DNA of 45,079 nucleotides, from assembly GCA_034096865.1 (NCBI GenBank), contig JAWQFJ010001146.1, positions 25,001 through 70,079 on the forward strand, read 5' to 3'. Made by a program: the position numbers and the translations under genes. Shown one piece after another: positions 22,897-33,092 of this stretch (its first letter is position 1; every line of letters starts with the position of its first letter). The notes under the pieces were generated by a model that searched no databases, was not told where the DNA came from, and was given only the letters and a program-made list of their open reading frames with translations. The stretch comes from Theodoxus fluviatilis. Its lineage: Eukaryota > Mollusca > Gastropoda > Cycloneritida > Neritidae.

Positions 22897-25800
22897 TGAT
22901 CATGGCACCCCGAGGGTTAAGGAACAACTTTAACATTCGATGAGAGGAACGTAACGTCAGAGCAATCCAACGCCCCCTCATCAGTTAGAACCTCTGGCTG
23001 TGGAGCTTCTGGGGTCTTCTCCAGTAGCCCAAGAACAAAGTCTGCACAACACATGACATCATCCAGACAATAATCAAGTAATGATGTGACTGCTGCAATT
23101 TAATTTCAACACCTCCAGGTTTTACACAATTCACCACTTGCCACTGCAAGACCAACTGGTCTTGTCACATTTCCACTGCTTGCCTTGAGAAGATTCCCCA
23201 ACTCGCATTGCAGTACGTGTATGAAATGCACAGAGATATACATGCAGACAGGAAGGACAAAGATCACTTCATTATCTTTTAACATTCAGCTGTCATAGGG
23301 AAGAGAAAAGATCATTCAATGCAAAATTACAGCGCCATTGCCAGCATTGAATATTCGAAGGCGTCCATGACAAAGATATTGCTTTCACACAATGACCTAC
23401 CAGTCATAAGATCTGCAGATCAAACTGTTTTACAACTCACCCCCTGATCATCGGACCAATTGACCAATCCTTTGCTGCCATCGCAGCTAACCTGCTGCTG
23501 TTCTTACCTCAAGTTTGTCCTGAGTGAAGACTGTGACATCAGAGAGAACGAGGAAATGGGCGTCGGCTCGGAACTTCTTGAACTCGTGGTCAGGTCCCAC
23601 CAGATGCTTGCCGCCAGTGTAGACCTTGCCTGTGTCCACCGACCCGGTGCTTTTCTTCCGTGCAAACCCCATCTGCAACGTGAAGGCACACGACAGCATC
23701 AAACAGCTGCAGCCACTCAATGCCCCCCTCATCAGCTGGAACCCCTGGCTGCTGGACTTTCGGGGCCTGCTCCAGTAGCTCAGCCAGGGGCCTGCTCCAG
23801 TAGCTCAGCCAGGGGCCTGCTCCAGTAGTTCAGCCAGGGGCCTGCTCCAGTAGCTCAGCCAGGGGCCTGCTCCAGTAGTTCAACCAGGGGCGGCCACAAG
23901 TAGCCAGATTCGCTCAATGCCCCCTCATCAGCTGGACCCCCTGGCTGCTGGGCTTTCGGGGCCTGCTCCAGTAGCTCAGCCAGGGGTGGCCTGAAGCAGC
24001 CAAAGAAGCCACAACTACATTGCACATCACAGCTCCCTGTAAGGTATAGGGCCTCCCCATCCATGCCTCCCTGTCCTTCCCATACCACCGCTAACCTCTC
24101 CCTGTGAGGTATAGGGCCTCCCCATCCATGCCTCCCGGTCCTTCCCATACCACCCCTAACCGCTCCCTGCAAGGTATAGGGCCTCCACATCCATGCCTCC
24201 CGGTCCTTCCCATACCACCCCTAACCTCTCCCTGTAAGGTATAGGGCCTCCCCATCCATGCCTCCCTGTCCTTTCCATACCACCCCTAACCTCTCCCTGT
24301 GAGGTATAGGGCCTCCCCATCCATGCCTCCCTGTCCTTCCCATACCACCCCTAACCTCTCCCTGTGAGGTATAGGGCCTCCCCATCCATGCCTCCCTGTC
24401 CTTCCCATACCACCCCTAACCTCTCCCTGTGAGGTATAGGGCCTCCCCATCCATGCCTCCCTGTCCTTCCCATACCACCCCTATTACCTCCCTGTGAGAT
24501 ATAGGGCCTACATCCATGCCTCCCTGTCCTTCCCATACCACCCCTAACCTCTCCCTGTGAGGTATAGGGCCTCCCCATCCATGCCTCCCTGTCCTTCCCA
24601 TACCACCCCTAACCTCTCCCTGTGAGGTATAGGGCCTCCCCATCCATGCCTCCCTGTCCTTCCCATACCACCCCTAACCTCTCCCTGTGAGGTATAGGCC
24701 TCCCCATCCATGCCTCCCTGTCCTTCCCATACCACCCCTAACCTCTCCCTGTGAGATATAGGGCCTCCCCATCCATGCCTCCCTGTCCTCCCCATACCAC
24801 CCCTAATCTCTCCCTGTGAGGTATAGGGCCTCCCCACCCATGCCTCCCTGTCCTTCCCATACCACCCCTAACCGCTCCCTGCGAGGTATAGGGCCTCCCC
24901 ATCCATGCCTCCCTGTCCTTCCCATACCACCGCTAACCTCTCCCTGTGAGGTATAGGGCCTCCCCATCCATGCCTCCCTGTCCTTCCCATACCACCCCTA
25001 ACCTCTCCCTGTGAGGTATAGGGCCTCCCCATTCATGCCTCCCTGTCCTTCCCATGCCACCCCTAACCTCTCCCTGTGAGGTATAGGGCCTCCCCATCCA
25101 TGCCTCCCTGTCCTTCCCATACCACCCCTAACCTCTCCCTGTGAGGTATAGGGCCTCCCCATCCATGCCTCCCTGTCCTTCCCATACCACCCCTAACCTC
25201 TCCCTGTAAGGTATAGGGCCTCCCCATCCATGCCTCCCTGTCCTTCCCATACCACCCCTAACCTCTCCCTGTGAGGTATAGGACGTACCCATCCATGCCT
25301 CCCTGTCCTTCCCATACCACCCCTAACCTCTCCCTGTGAGGTATAGGGCCTCCCCATCCATGCCTCCCTGTCCTTCCCATACCACCCCTAACCTCTCCCT
25401 GTGAGGTATAGGGCCTCCCCATCCATGCCTCCCTGTCCTTCCCATACCACCCCTAACCTCTCCCTGTGAGGTATAGGGCCTCCCCATCCATGCCTCCCTG
25501 TCCTTCCCATACCACCCCTAACCTCTCCCTGTGAGGTATAGGGCCTCCCCATCCATGCCTCCCTGTCCTTCCCATACCACCCCTAACCTCTCCCTGTGAG
25601 GTATAGGACGTACCCATCCATGCCTCCCTGTCCTTCCCATGCCACCCCTAACCTCTCCCTGTGAGGTATAGGGCCTCCACATCCATGCCTCCCTGTCCTT
25701 CCCATACCACCCCTAACCTCTCCCTGTGAGGTATAGGGCCTCCCCATCCATGCCTCCCTGTCCTTCCCATACCACCCCTAACCTCTCCCTGTGAGGTATA

Positions 25801-26745
25801 GGGCCTCCCCATCCATGCCTCCCTGTCCTTCCCATACCACCCCTAACCTCTCCCTTCCAAACTTTCCTCCCATAACTCAGGACGTAACTTCTCATGTGCA
25901 GAACAGATCAATACAGGCTCTTTTTTATTCCTTTATATATCAGACTTTTCCACAAGAGGCAGCAGACTTGTCTTCTCTTTCTGCAGACTTTTGTGTATCC
26001 AGCAACTCATTATTCCTTCGTATAGACTTCCTTTTCACTTAAGTTAAGTGTGTCTATCTCAAAATGTTTGTCTGTCATTCTTGCAAAATGTTCATGTACA
26101 TATTTTGGATAGGGCACCAACTGCTTTTATCTCCTTGTAAATAGGCTACATTGTTTAGATACATTTATGATTTTTTTCTGTCTTTCTTTTAACGTATTTG
26201 AAACATATATATCTCATCCTTTGTTTTACATGCTGTCATTTTTGTGTGTATGTAACAGACAAAATGAATTCTGCATTTGCAATAATAAAGATGTATTGCA
26301 TTGTTCTAAAGTTAAAGATCCTCTCAAGCGTGAAATTCCCTACAAATCTGGTGGCAGTTAACAGACAACCTCTGAAGAAATGCCAACACTGAAGTTATCA
26401 GTGTCCTTGACCCCTACTGCAACCTTGACCTTTGTGACAGACAGCAAGAGAGATGGATCACTTGTTTTACATACAGAGCCATGCCCTGCCTGGGACAGAC
26501 TGGAAAAATGTAGGACCACAGGTGGGGACTGAACCCGCAACCTTTTGGTTAGCTCCCGAAATGCTCTACCAGCTGAGCTACCATACTGAGCTACTTTGTG
26601 ACGGACAGCAAGAGAGGAGATGGGTCACCTCGTAGTACTCCAGGCCTTGGAAGCTCATGGGCAGCAGGATGACCAACAGGACTGCAGTGACGCCCACCAC
26701 CACTCCTATGATGACTCCCACTTTCATTTCCAGGCCCAAGGCCAT
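20364..26745 (-). CDS. Band 7/SPFH-domain membrane protein, N-terminal three exons
   Basis: The coding parts are 26745-26629, 23672-23508 and 20474-20364, all phase 0, giving 131 residues in frame. The start has a strong context (GACCATGG). Residues about 8-29 form one hydrophobic segment ([20 protein letters not shown]), a signal anchor. Residues 40-131 look like the start of a Band 7 / SPFH domain: a [24 protein letters not shown] entry, a [11 protein letters not shown] strand, then [20 protein letters not shown] and a STSAID end. SPFH proteins (stomatin, prohibitin, flotillin relatives) form membrane scaffolds. The rest of the domain is missing: below 20364 come a weak donor (GTCTCT), the LACTB-like exon and the satellite. 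The gene is divergent to SNAPC5. The fold assignment rests on motif recognition only. Confidence 0.65.
20660..20720 (+). repeat. short dispersed motif shared with 38.63 kb
   Basis: TGAACATAAATCAAA followed by T-rich sequence and CTGAAAA, then GC(T/C)TTTTT, occurs here and at 38632-38680 in the same orientation. It is probably part of an old interspersed repeat I cannot name. Confidence 0.4.
20939..21010. repeat. cluster of three palindromes, probable transposon terminus
   Basis: GGCGC-GAA-GCGCC (20939-20951), GGCGC-AAA-GCGCC (20960-20972) and TCCGGGGGCA/TGCCCCCCCGGA (20989-21010) lie within 72 bp, then a T/A run. This motif cluster looks like one seen repeatedly in marine invertebrate genomes, but I cannot assign a family. 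It lies in intron 2 of the Band 7 gene. Confidence 0.55.
21290..21625 (+). repeat. dispersed SINE-like or LINE-tail repeat ending in (CAT)n
   Basis: The stretch ends GCGCTATACAAGTAGA and then (CAT)n at about 21608-21625, the style of a retroposed repeat with a simple tail. It abuts the end of the BED-finger reading frame, so it probably inserted into or beside that element. I cannot name the family. Confidence 0.45.
21623..22329 (-). pseudogene. BED-type zinc finger fragment, hAT-like transposase N-terminus
   Basis: From ATG at 22329 on the minus strand the frame holds a KWKVQWL stretch and a BED-like finger (CKWCEKG...KHLTTNKH; C-x2-C...H-x5-H). After the finger the sensible reading appears to move to another frame, which runs Ser/Pro/Lys-rich to [11 protein letters not shown] at about 21625. 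No catalytic domain is present. BED fingers of this type occur in hAT transposases and genes derived from them. The frame change and intronic place make it most likely a decayed or truncated copy. Confidence 0.5.
22528..22550. repeat. poly(C) run, 23 nt
   Basis: An uninterrupted run of C in the Band 7 intron 2, near the start of the BED-finger fragment. Its exact length is likely to be error-prone. Confidence 0.9.
22866..22895. repeat. poly(G) run, 30 nt
   Basis: An uninterrupted run of G in the Band 7 intron 2. Such tracts can form G-quadruplexes and are poorly sized by sequencing. Confidence 0.9.
22955..23040 (+). repeat. diverged member of the 'CCCCTCATCAG' dispersed family
   Basis: It contains GCCCCCTCATCAG, CTCTGGCTG and CTCCAGTAGC in the same order as the better-preserved copies at 23720-24000. 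Confidence 0.6.
23508..23672 (-). CDS. Band 7 gene, exon 2
   Basis: 55 codons between the acceptor CACGTTGCAG and the donor GTAAGAAC. It encodes [19 protein letters not shown] and ends DKLE. The exon is phase 0 at both ends, so skipping would keep frame. Confidence 0.7.
23720..24000 (+). repeat. dispersed repeat with internal 25-bp tandem amplification
   Basis: CCCCTCATCAGCTGGAMCCC leads into CCTGCTCCAGTAGCTCAGCC units spaced 25 bp (about five copies), then a second full head-to-tail copy at about 23910-23990. Reverse-orientation relatives are at 35150-35430 and 36416-36500. Confidence 0.75.
24020..25858 (+). repeat. 65-bp minisatellite, about 28 copies
   Basis: The 65-bp unit contains GAGGTATAGGGCCTCCCCAT, then CATGCCTCCCTGTCCTTCCC, then ATACCACCCCTAACCTCTCC. 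Copies are highly similar. It fills 1.84 kb of Band 7 intron 1. Open frames on the minus strand are a by-product of the repeat. Confidence 0.95.
25859..26429. other. AT-rich intron sequence
   Basis: Part of Band 7 intron 1. It contains an AATAAAG near 26284, but I see no gene or recognisable element. Confidence 0.5.
26430..26628 (-). mobile_element. tRNA-derived SINE with long flanking duplication
   Basis: On the minus strand, TAGCTCAGCTGG (box A, 26580-26569) and GGTTCAGTCC (box B, 26535-26526) are spaced as in a tRNA. The anticodon arm is degenerate, so it is not a working tRNA gene. Similar flanks occur at 26430-26461 and 26594-26628 (CTTTGTGACRGACAGCAAGA...GTCAC-like), differing by two substitutions and 3 nt, and read as a target-site duplication of about 32 bp. 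The exon-proximal copy contains the splice donor of Band 7 exon 1. Confidence 0.7.
26629..26745 (-). CDS. Band 7 gene, exon 1 (start and membrane anchor)
   Basis: 39 codons from ATG at 26745 to the donor GAG|GTGACC at 26629/26628. It encodes [10 protein letters not shown] and then the hydrophobic anchor, ending LEYYE. A TTTCAG about 20 nt upstream of the ATG could be the acceptor of a 5'-UTR intron. Confidence 0.7.
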
Positions 26746-27330
26746 GGTCGCTCACTTCTTGTGTCTGAAACAGAACATCCAGACACTCACTACTCAGGCT
26801 TGGAACTTGTGTCGCAACTCCCATTGATACCATCTGGATCTTCATCTACTTTGAATTTGACAACCATTTCTCATTAGGCGGTCCGCCTGGCTGCCCACTA
26901 AACACATGTTGACAAACATAGGAACAACGTGGTTTCACACAATCAAACACAATGTGTGATTATCACATAGAGAGAAACAAACCTGGGTCTGCTAGCACTG
27001 AGAGCAAGGTCCCTAGGGTACGCTAGTCTGCAATGCATTGGCCATTTCATCCCTTCAAGTTAATAGAGACTCCCTATGGCTGAACAGCTAATTTTTATTT
27101 TGCAACCCACCCTGTCCAGTCATTCTCATATTGCTAAGGTCCCCCCCAAAACATTGTTGTGGTTATGGTAACTCAACCAACCCTTTTTTTTTCCTGTTCA
27201 CCCTAAACTTTTTTGGAGGTAAATTTGATCCTTTGTTGATAGAATCTGGGCTTCTGTTTGTAGCCGAGTGGAAAGCTTTCCTATTGAGTTATGTGCTCCT
27301 GTTCGTGTTAACTGTTGCCTTGTGACATAC
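26746..27330. other. intergenic sequence upstream of the Band 7 start
   Basis: Mixed sequence with no supported feature. It would include the 5' UTR or first intron of the Band 7 gene if the proposed upstream acceptor is used. Confidence 0.5.
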
Positions 27331-27335
27331 ACACA

Positions 27336-27392
<57 letters not shown>

Positions 27393-27411
27393 TCCCTCCC
27401 TCCCTCCCTCC

Positions 27412-27500
<89 letters not shown>
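27336..27500. repeat. (CT)n microsatellite with CCCT interruption
   Basis: About 165 bp of CT dinucleotides interrupted by a CTCCCTCCCT stretch near 27390-27415. Confidence 0.95.
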
Positions 27501-27503
<3 letters not shown>

Positions 27504-27600
27504 GTACTACATTAGACTATTTTGTCTCAAGGGCTGAATGTAAGAAAGGCACTACTGCCTAATTCACTACCCTTGTAAAATAAAGTTTGTTCATTTGTTC
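27501..27600 (+). repeat. probable LINE/SINE 3' tail
   Basis: AGGGCTGAATGTAAGAAAGG followed by CACTACCCTTGTAAAATAAA and a T-rich tail has the look of the 3' end of a retroposed repeat. The family is not identified. Confidence 0.35.
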
Positions 27601-27797
27601 TCTCTTCAAAATTTCAAACAGATCATGCAAGACAACTGATTGTGCTCTCAACTATGTGTATGATGAACAAGTTAGAAGCAGTGTCCATTTAATGAATTTT
27701 CCTTGTCTTGTTTTGTTCCAGTATGTATATCTGCTGTAAGTACGTTTTCACCACTGCTGAAAGTGTACAGAGATTAGTCTACCATGTGAGGTTAAGT

Positions 27798-27881
27798 TGT
27801 CTGTCTGTCTGTCTGTCTGTGTCTGTCTGCGTCTGCCTGTCTGTCTGTGTCTGCCTGTCTGTCTCTGTCTGCCTGTCTGTC

Positions 27882-27916
<35 letters not shown>

Positions 27917-28024
27917 GCCTGCCTGCCTGCTTGCCTGCCTGTCTGTGTGTGTGTATGTGTGTGTGTGTGTTTGTCTACAGGTCTGTCTGTCTGTCCACAC
28001 ACACACACACACACACACACACAC
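27798..28024. repeat. compound (CTGT)n-(GT)n-(CA)n microsatellite
   Basis: CTGT/CTGC tetramers to about 27945, then GT repeats, a short CTGT block and a CA repeat at about 28000-28024. The GT and CA parts can pair with each other as an imperfect hairpin. Confidence 0.9.
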
Positions 28025-29305
28025 CAAATACAGTGTAACTGGCATATCCAGTACCTGCCAGACCGGTGCATACCTATTGGGGCAAACCGCCCACACCGGA
28101 AACGGTCATTTCTTGCATGCCTCACTGACGTCACATCATTTCAAGTCATTGGATGCAGACAGTTAATTATTTGTGAACTTGTCTTGCCTGCAGCCACCAA
28201 TCAAAACATTTTGGGAGCAGAGTATTCCATACAAGCAGCGTTGTCGTAAAACTGATGAGCCCATCACGTACTCATGAATCCAAATTACCAGGAAATGCTC
28301 GAGTATGCAGGAGGTTACAGAGTAATTCGCGTAAAATGAGGCAGACACTTTCATACATGCATGACTGCAAACATGACTGATAACTATTCACAGGCGGAAA
28401 ATTCACTGACATTCAAATGCCGACGATGATACATTAACATTTACATCATTAACAGCACAATTAATGAGTTAATTAAAAGGGGGGACGAATGTGCAGGCGC
28501 TTTGCTCGTCATTATTTATGCAGCAAGAGTACATTCAGAATAGAATAGAATAGAATTCTTCGGCTTGCTTAGGCGTCCAGGGCCTATCGCCGATTCTGAT
28601 GGTTCGATCTCTGGCTGTATTTTTATTGTTCTTATGGATACTGGTCTTTTACCAGGCCTAGTCTATAGCAAATTCAAGACATCAACCTTGCTAAAACAGA
28701 TGTAGAAAATTTTTCCAACTTAGTTAAGTTAAAAGTAAAAGTTTAAATAGTAAACACTAAGCGACCAAAACAAATGAAGTGAAGAGAGTCGGTGTTTACC
28801 AGACGACGAAGCACGCCTCAGATAAGTGCCCGCCCACTTGCTTCAGGAAAGTGCAACTCTCACAAAACTGTGCGCACTCCAGCAGGAACCGAGTGCTGAA
28901 CCCTAGTTCTGTTCACTCGTGGCAGGGCAGGCTCCACCCGTAACCACTGACGTACCGTTTCAGATTACGAAATGCCCAAAGCGAACTTGCGAAATGCCCC
29001 CAAAGATTATAGGTTGATGCCCCTCAGAGAAAATGACGTCAGAAATGAGACTCTTTTCGCAGTTGAGAACAGAGAAAACGCCTACTGAAGCAACAAGGGA
29101 GACTACAATGTAAACATAGATAACCATGCGTGGGAAATGTTTGCAAGGGAGTGTACATACAACACAAGATTGAACATCTTGTCGGTTAATTTAAATTTAA
29201 CTGGAGATAATAAAAATTAAGTTTAAACTGGGAGGATATGGGAACGGACTCTCACTTCGTAGAACTTTACTAGTTTCCAATTATCTCCCTTAGCGAAATT
29301 TCAAG
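28025..29305. other. intergenic region and SNAPC5 upstream sequence
   Basis: No gene is seen. A triple AGAAT repeat near 28545 precedes what may be an old repeat. A CCAAT lies about 30 nt before the SNAPC5 start, but no TATA box is evident, which suits a housekeeping promoter. Confidence 0.5.
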
Positions 29306-29395
29306 ATGGCAACTTACAGGGATGTGTTACGGAACGAAGAAAAGGCACTTATGAGAATACACCAAATTTTGAGTGATCAGCTAACACGTCTGAAG
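29306..29395 (+). CDS. SNAPC5: SNAPC5 exon 1
   Basis: 30 codons from ATG at 29306 to the donor CTGAAG|GTAATG. It forms the first half of the predicted coiled-coil helix and is phase 0 at its end. Confidence 0.9.
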
Positions 29396-30372
29396 GTAAT
29401 GTTGGCCTCCAAGTTTTGAAAATTAGTATGATGTCAATGGGTCCATGATTCTTTGATGCTGTAACTTAACGAATAATGCTGCTAAATAATCATAATAATG
29501 CTTGTAAACTTCATGCTACCGTACCGGTACATTTGTGAGACCGGTAACGTAGATTACGTTGCTAGTTACGTGCTTGGGACACAGTTTGCTACTATTGAGT
29601 AATTTCTCTCCTCACCCTTCCCATCCCACCTGCTGACCTCTAACGTCTCCAGTGGAGGCACATAATGACATAGCTGGGTTTGCGTAGCCATTGATCCGGC
29701 GGAACCATGATCACTGATTCATTGCCACAAGTCACAACGTCGTTACCATTCAGCGTGGCTGAGACTATAGTGCATATCTCTGTGTTCAGAATGCGTCGTT
29801 ACCACTGATACTGTCCAGCGGCGCTACCACTGATACTGTCCAGCGGCGCTTCTGGCAGTGAACCGTGGTAGTGCTGCATCATACTGAGTGGTGGTGGTGA
29901 TGTACTGTGATAGTGCTGCTGCTGCTGCTGCTACTGCTGCCGCCGAGGACTGGACTACAGTCACAACAGGGTCTGCATTTGCATGACTACTCCACGATCA
30001 GAATAATGATCCATGGTGGTGGTCGCATACGACAGACGGAGGCCTACTGTGCGAGACGTGATAATGACAACGCGAGTCACTTCTCCCAAGCACTACATGA
30101 TAGTGCATCTTTCATCTCTGTCCATTCACAACAAATTATCTTGGCATCAAGTTCAGTTCAGAGCTTGGAAACGAAATAATTCGTGCTTAACCTGTAGTCA
30201 GCATGCAGTATGATTGTAGCACCAGTGCATGATTTTGTGTGTACCGGTACTTTTCTATAGAGTGAGAAAATTATGGTTTGAATGTCTATTTATCACTCCC
30301 CCATGAGTTGTTCAGTGGAAATGTTTTGTGGGCTTTTGACTTTGAGCTCCCCTTTAATGTGTGTATTAAATA

Positions 30373-30456
<84 letters not shown>

Positions 30457-30640
30457 ATGTATGTGTGTTTACATACATGCATGTGTGTGTGGGATATTCT
30501 GCTTGATGTTCAGGGCATTTCTGTCTGTAGGTGGAAGAGCTTGCCTTGCTGAATATGGTGCCTCAGAAGGAAGGAGAAAACCAGGATGAAGAGGGGCAGG
30601 AGGCAGGGCAGCAAAATAACAGGGTAGGACTTGAACATGC

Positions 30641-30689
<49 letters not shown>

Positions 30690-30739
30690 ACATGTGTGTG
30701 TGTGTCTGTGTGTGTGTGTGTGCATGTACATGTGTGTGT

Positions 30740-30837
<98 letters not shown>

Positions 30838-30878
30838 TGTGTGTCTGTGTGTGTGTGTGTGCATGTACATGTGTGTGT

Positions 30879-30954
<76 letters not shown>

Positions 30955-31149
30955 ATGTGTGAGTGCCTGCACATGTATGAGTGCCTGGAGGTGTGTGCAT
31001 GTAAGTGTGTGTATGTGTGCATGTACATGTGTGTGTGTGTGGATGTGTGTGTTTGTGTGTGTGTGTGTGTGTTTATATGCATGTGTGTGTGCCTGCATAC
31101 AATGCATGTGGGTGTGGGTGTGTTTTCATGTGCATATGTGCATGCCTGC

Positions 31150-31221
<72 letters not shown>

Positions 31222-31254
31222 ATGCATGTGTTTGTGCCTTCATGTGTGTATACA

Positions 31255-31308
<54 letters not shown>

Positions 31309-33061
31309 CATGCATGTGTGTGTGTGCATGCATGTGTTTGTGCCTTCATGTGTGTGTGTGTGTGTTCAAGTATATATATGTGTGTGTGTGTATGCATGCA
31401 TGTGTGTGTGAGTGTGTGTGTGCATGTGCGAGTGTGTGTGCATGCACATGCATGCATGTATGTGTGTGTGTAAACCATTCTTCATATAAAGTTTCTGTCT
31501 GCAGAATGTTGTGCAAGATTTGTGTCAGCATTTGTTTATTTTGTTTGTTTTTGGACAGGGGGAAAGGCAACATCCAGGGGAAGACTTGTCTGTGGACCTC
31601 AACTTGGAAATAAACGCTCAATCTGCGCTCTTTGCCTCATGTAAGTCTCTCAAAAAGCTGAAGAATTCTGGCCTTACATCCTTATCATTATCTTTCTTAA
31701 TTTTTTTAATGGAAATTCCTTTTTGAAATTTCTCCCCCATTTGCCATTGTTCAGCTGCCAGTCCCTGGTTTTACTCCTGTGTAGGAGAAGCAATGCAGGC
31801 GAAGCACCTTGCTCAAGCATGCAACTCTGGGATGTGTGCATGTTTGCCCTCAGCCCCCACTAGACACATGCAACTGCAGATTAAATACTCTGACTGTTCC
31901 AATGACTCTTCCAATGGAAGGCAAGATGGAAAAGTGGCATCAAGACAAACTGGCAGAGTATGAACCTCTCGCCAACCAGCTGAAAAGCCAGGGAATCAAA
32001 ACCACTAGAGCTCCATGCTTAATTATGAGGTGGGAGCTAGGGGCTTTGTAGGCCACACAGTTCACAACACGTGTAGGCAGCTCGGCCTCTCCAGCCGTCA
32101 ATGCACAAAGGTGGCGAGGGCTACGGCAGTCAGCAGAGAAGGCATCACGCTGGATCTGGATCAGCTGGAACACCAGTGACCAGAGTCCTACTGTCCAACG
32201 GTAGTGGAGGCAGGCAGTTTCTGCCCCATGAAGCACGCAAGGCGTGCAAAGAGGTGAAGGCAACTGTCATGGTTGGTGTAGGTGGTAATTGGCTTGCGCC
32301 ACCAACCGGACAGTAAAAAAAAATTATATATGGGAAATTCCTTCCTCAGTCATTAATCACATTTAAGAACAACGACGTCACAAACAGAATCTAACGTGAA
32401 ACACCTTTCAATACAAAAACCTCACTCAATAAATGAAAGGAGAAATGAAAACAACACAAAACAATTATCACAAATTAAATAAACCTTTAAAAAAAGCACA
32501 GTGGGACATTAGAGTTAAAAAGTGATAGTGTCAATCACTTATTCCAATCTTCAATCAATCTTCATCTCCCTTTATACAAGATACAAGATACTTTATTGTC
32601 CTCATTGTACAAGGAAATTTGTTTTGTTGGTGGCAAAAACATAATACATACATACAAAAACAGAAACATACAAGAAGTTCAACATTAATTAACTCAATCA
32701 CATCGCTCAAGTTATGGAGTCAAAACAGAAAGACACAATAAGATAGGACACATTTAGCGCTACATCATAGGCAATTCAATTTAATAGAGAACATTTTACA
32801 CCCCAACAAGTAATCACAGAAGGAACAAAAGACACAAGCATGCACATCAAACAATCATCGTCACACATACCCGATCTTCAACCATAACACATGTACAAGC
32901 CCCCCCCCCCCCCCCCCCCCCCCCCCCAAATGTTCTTCATCCTGCATCACAACACAATCACAGGAAAGACCAACAAGAGACAGGCATGCACATCAACAAC
33001 CACACTCACATAGCATACATACGTGATCATCAACGCATAACGCATGCACTCCCCCCCCCCC

Positions 33062-33092
<31 letters not shown>

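Noticed and set aside
26520..26590. A functional tRNA gene
   Set aside because: Boxes A and B are good, but the anticodon arm pairs poorly, lacks T33, and no closed acceptor stem is seen. A tRNA-derived SINE with flanking duplications explains it better.
30469..31613. Several 150-320-codon Cys/Val- or His/Thr-rich ORFs
   Set aside because: They are dinucleotide GT/CA repeat translations lying in SNAPC5 intron 2.
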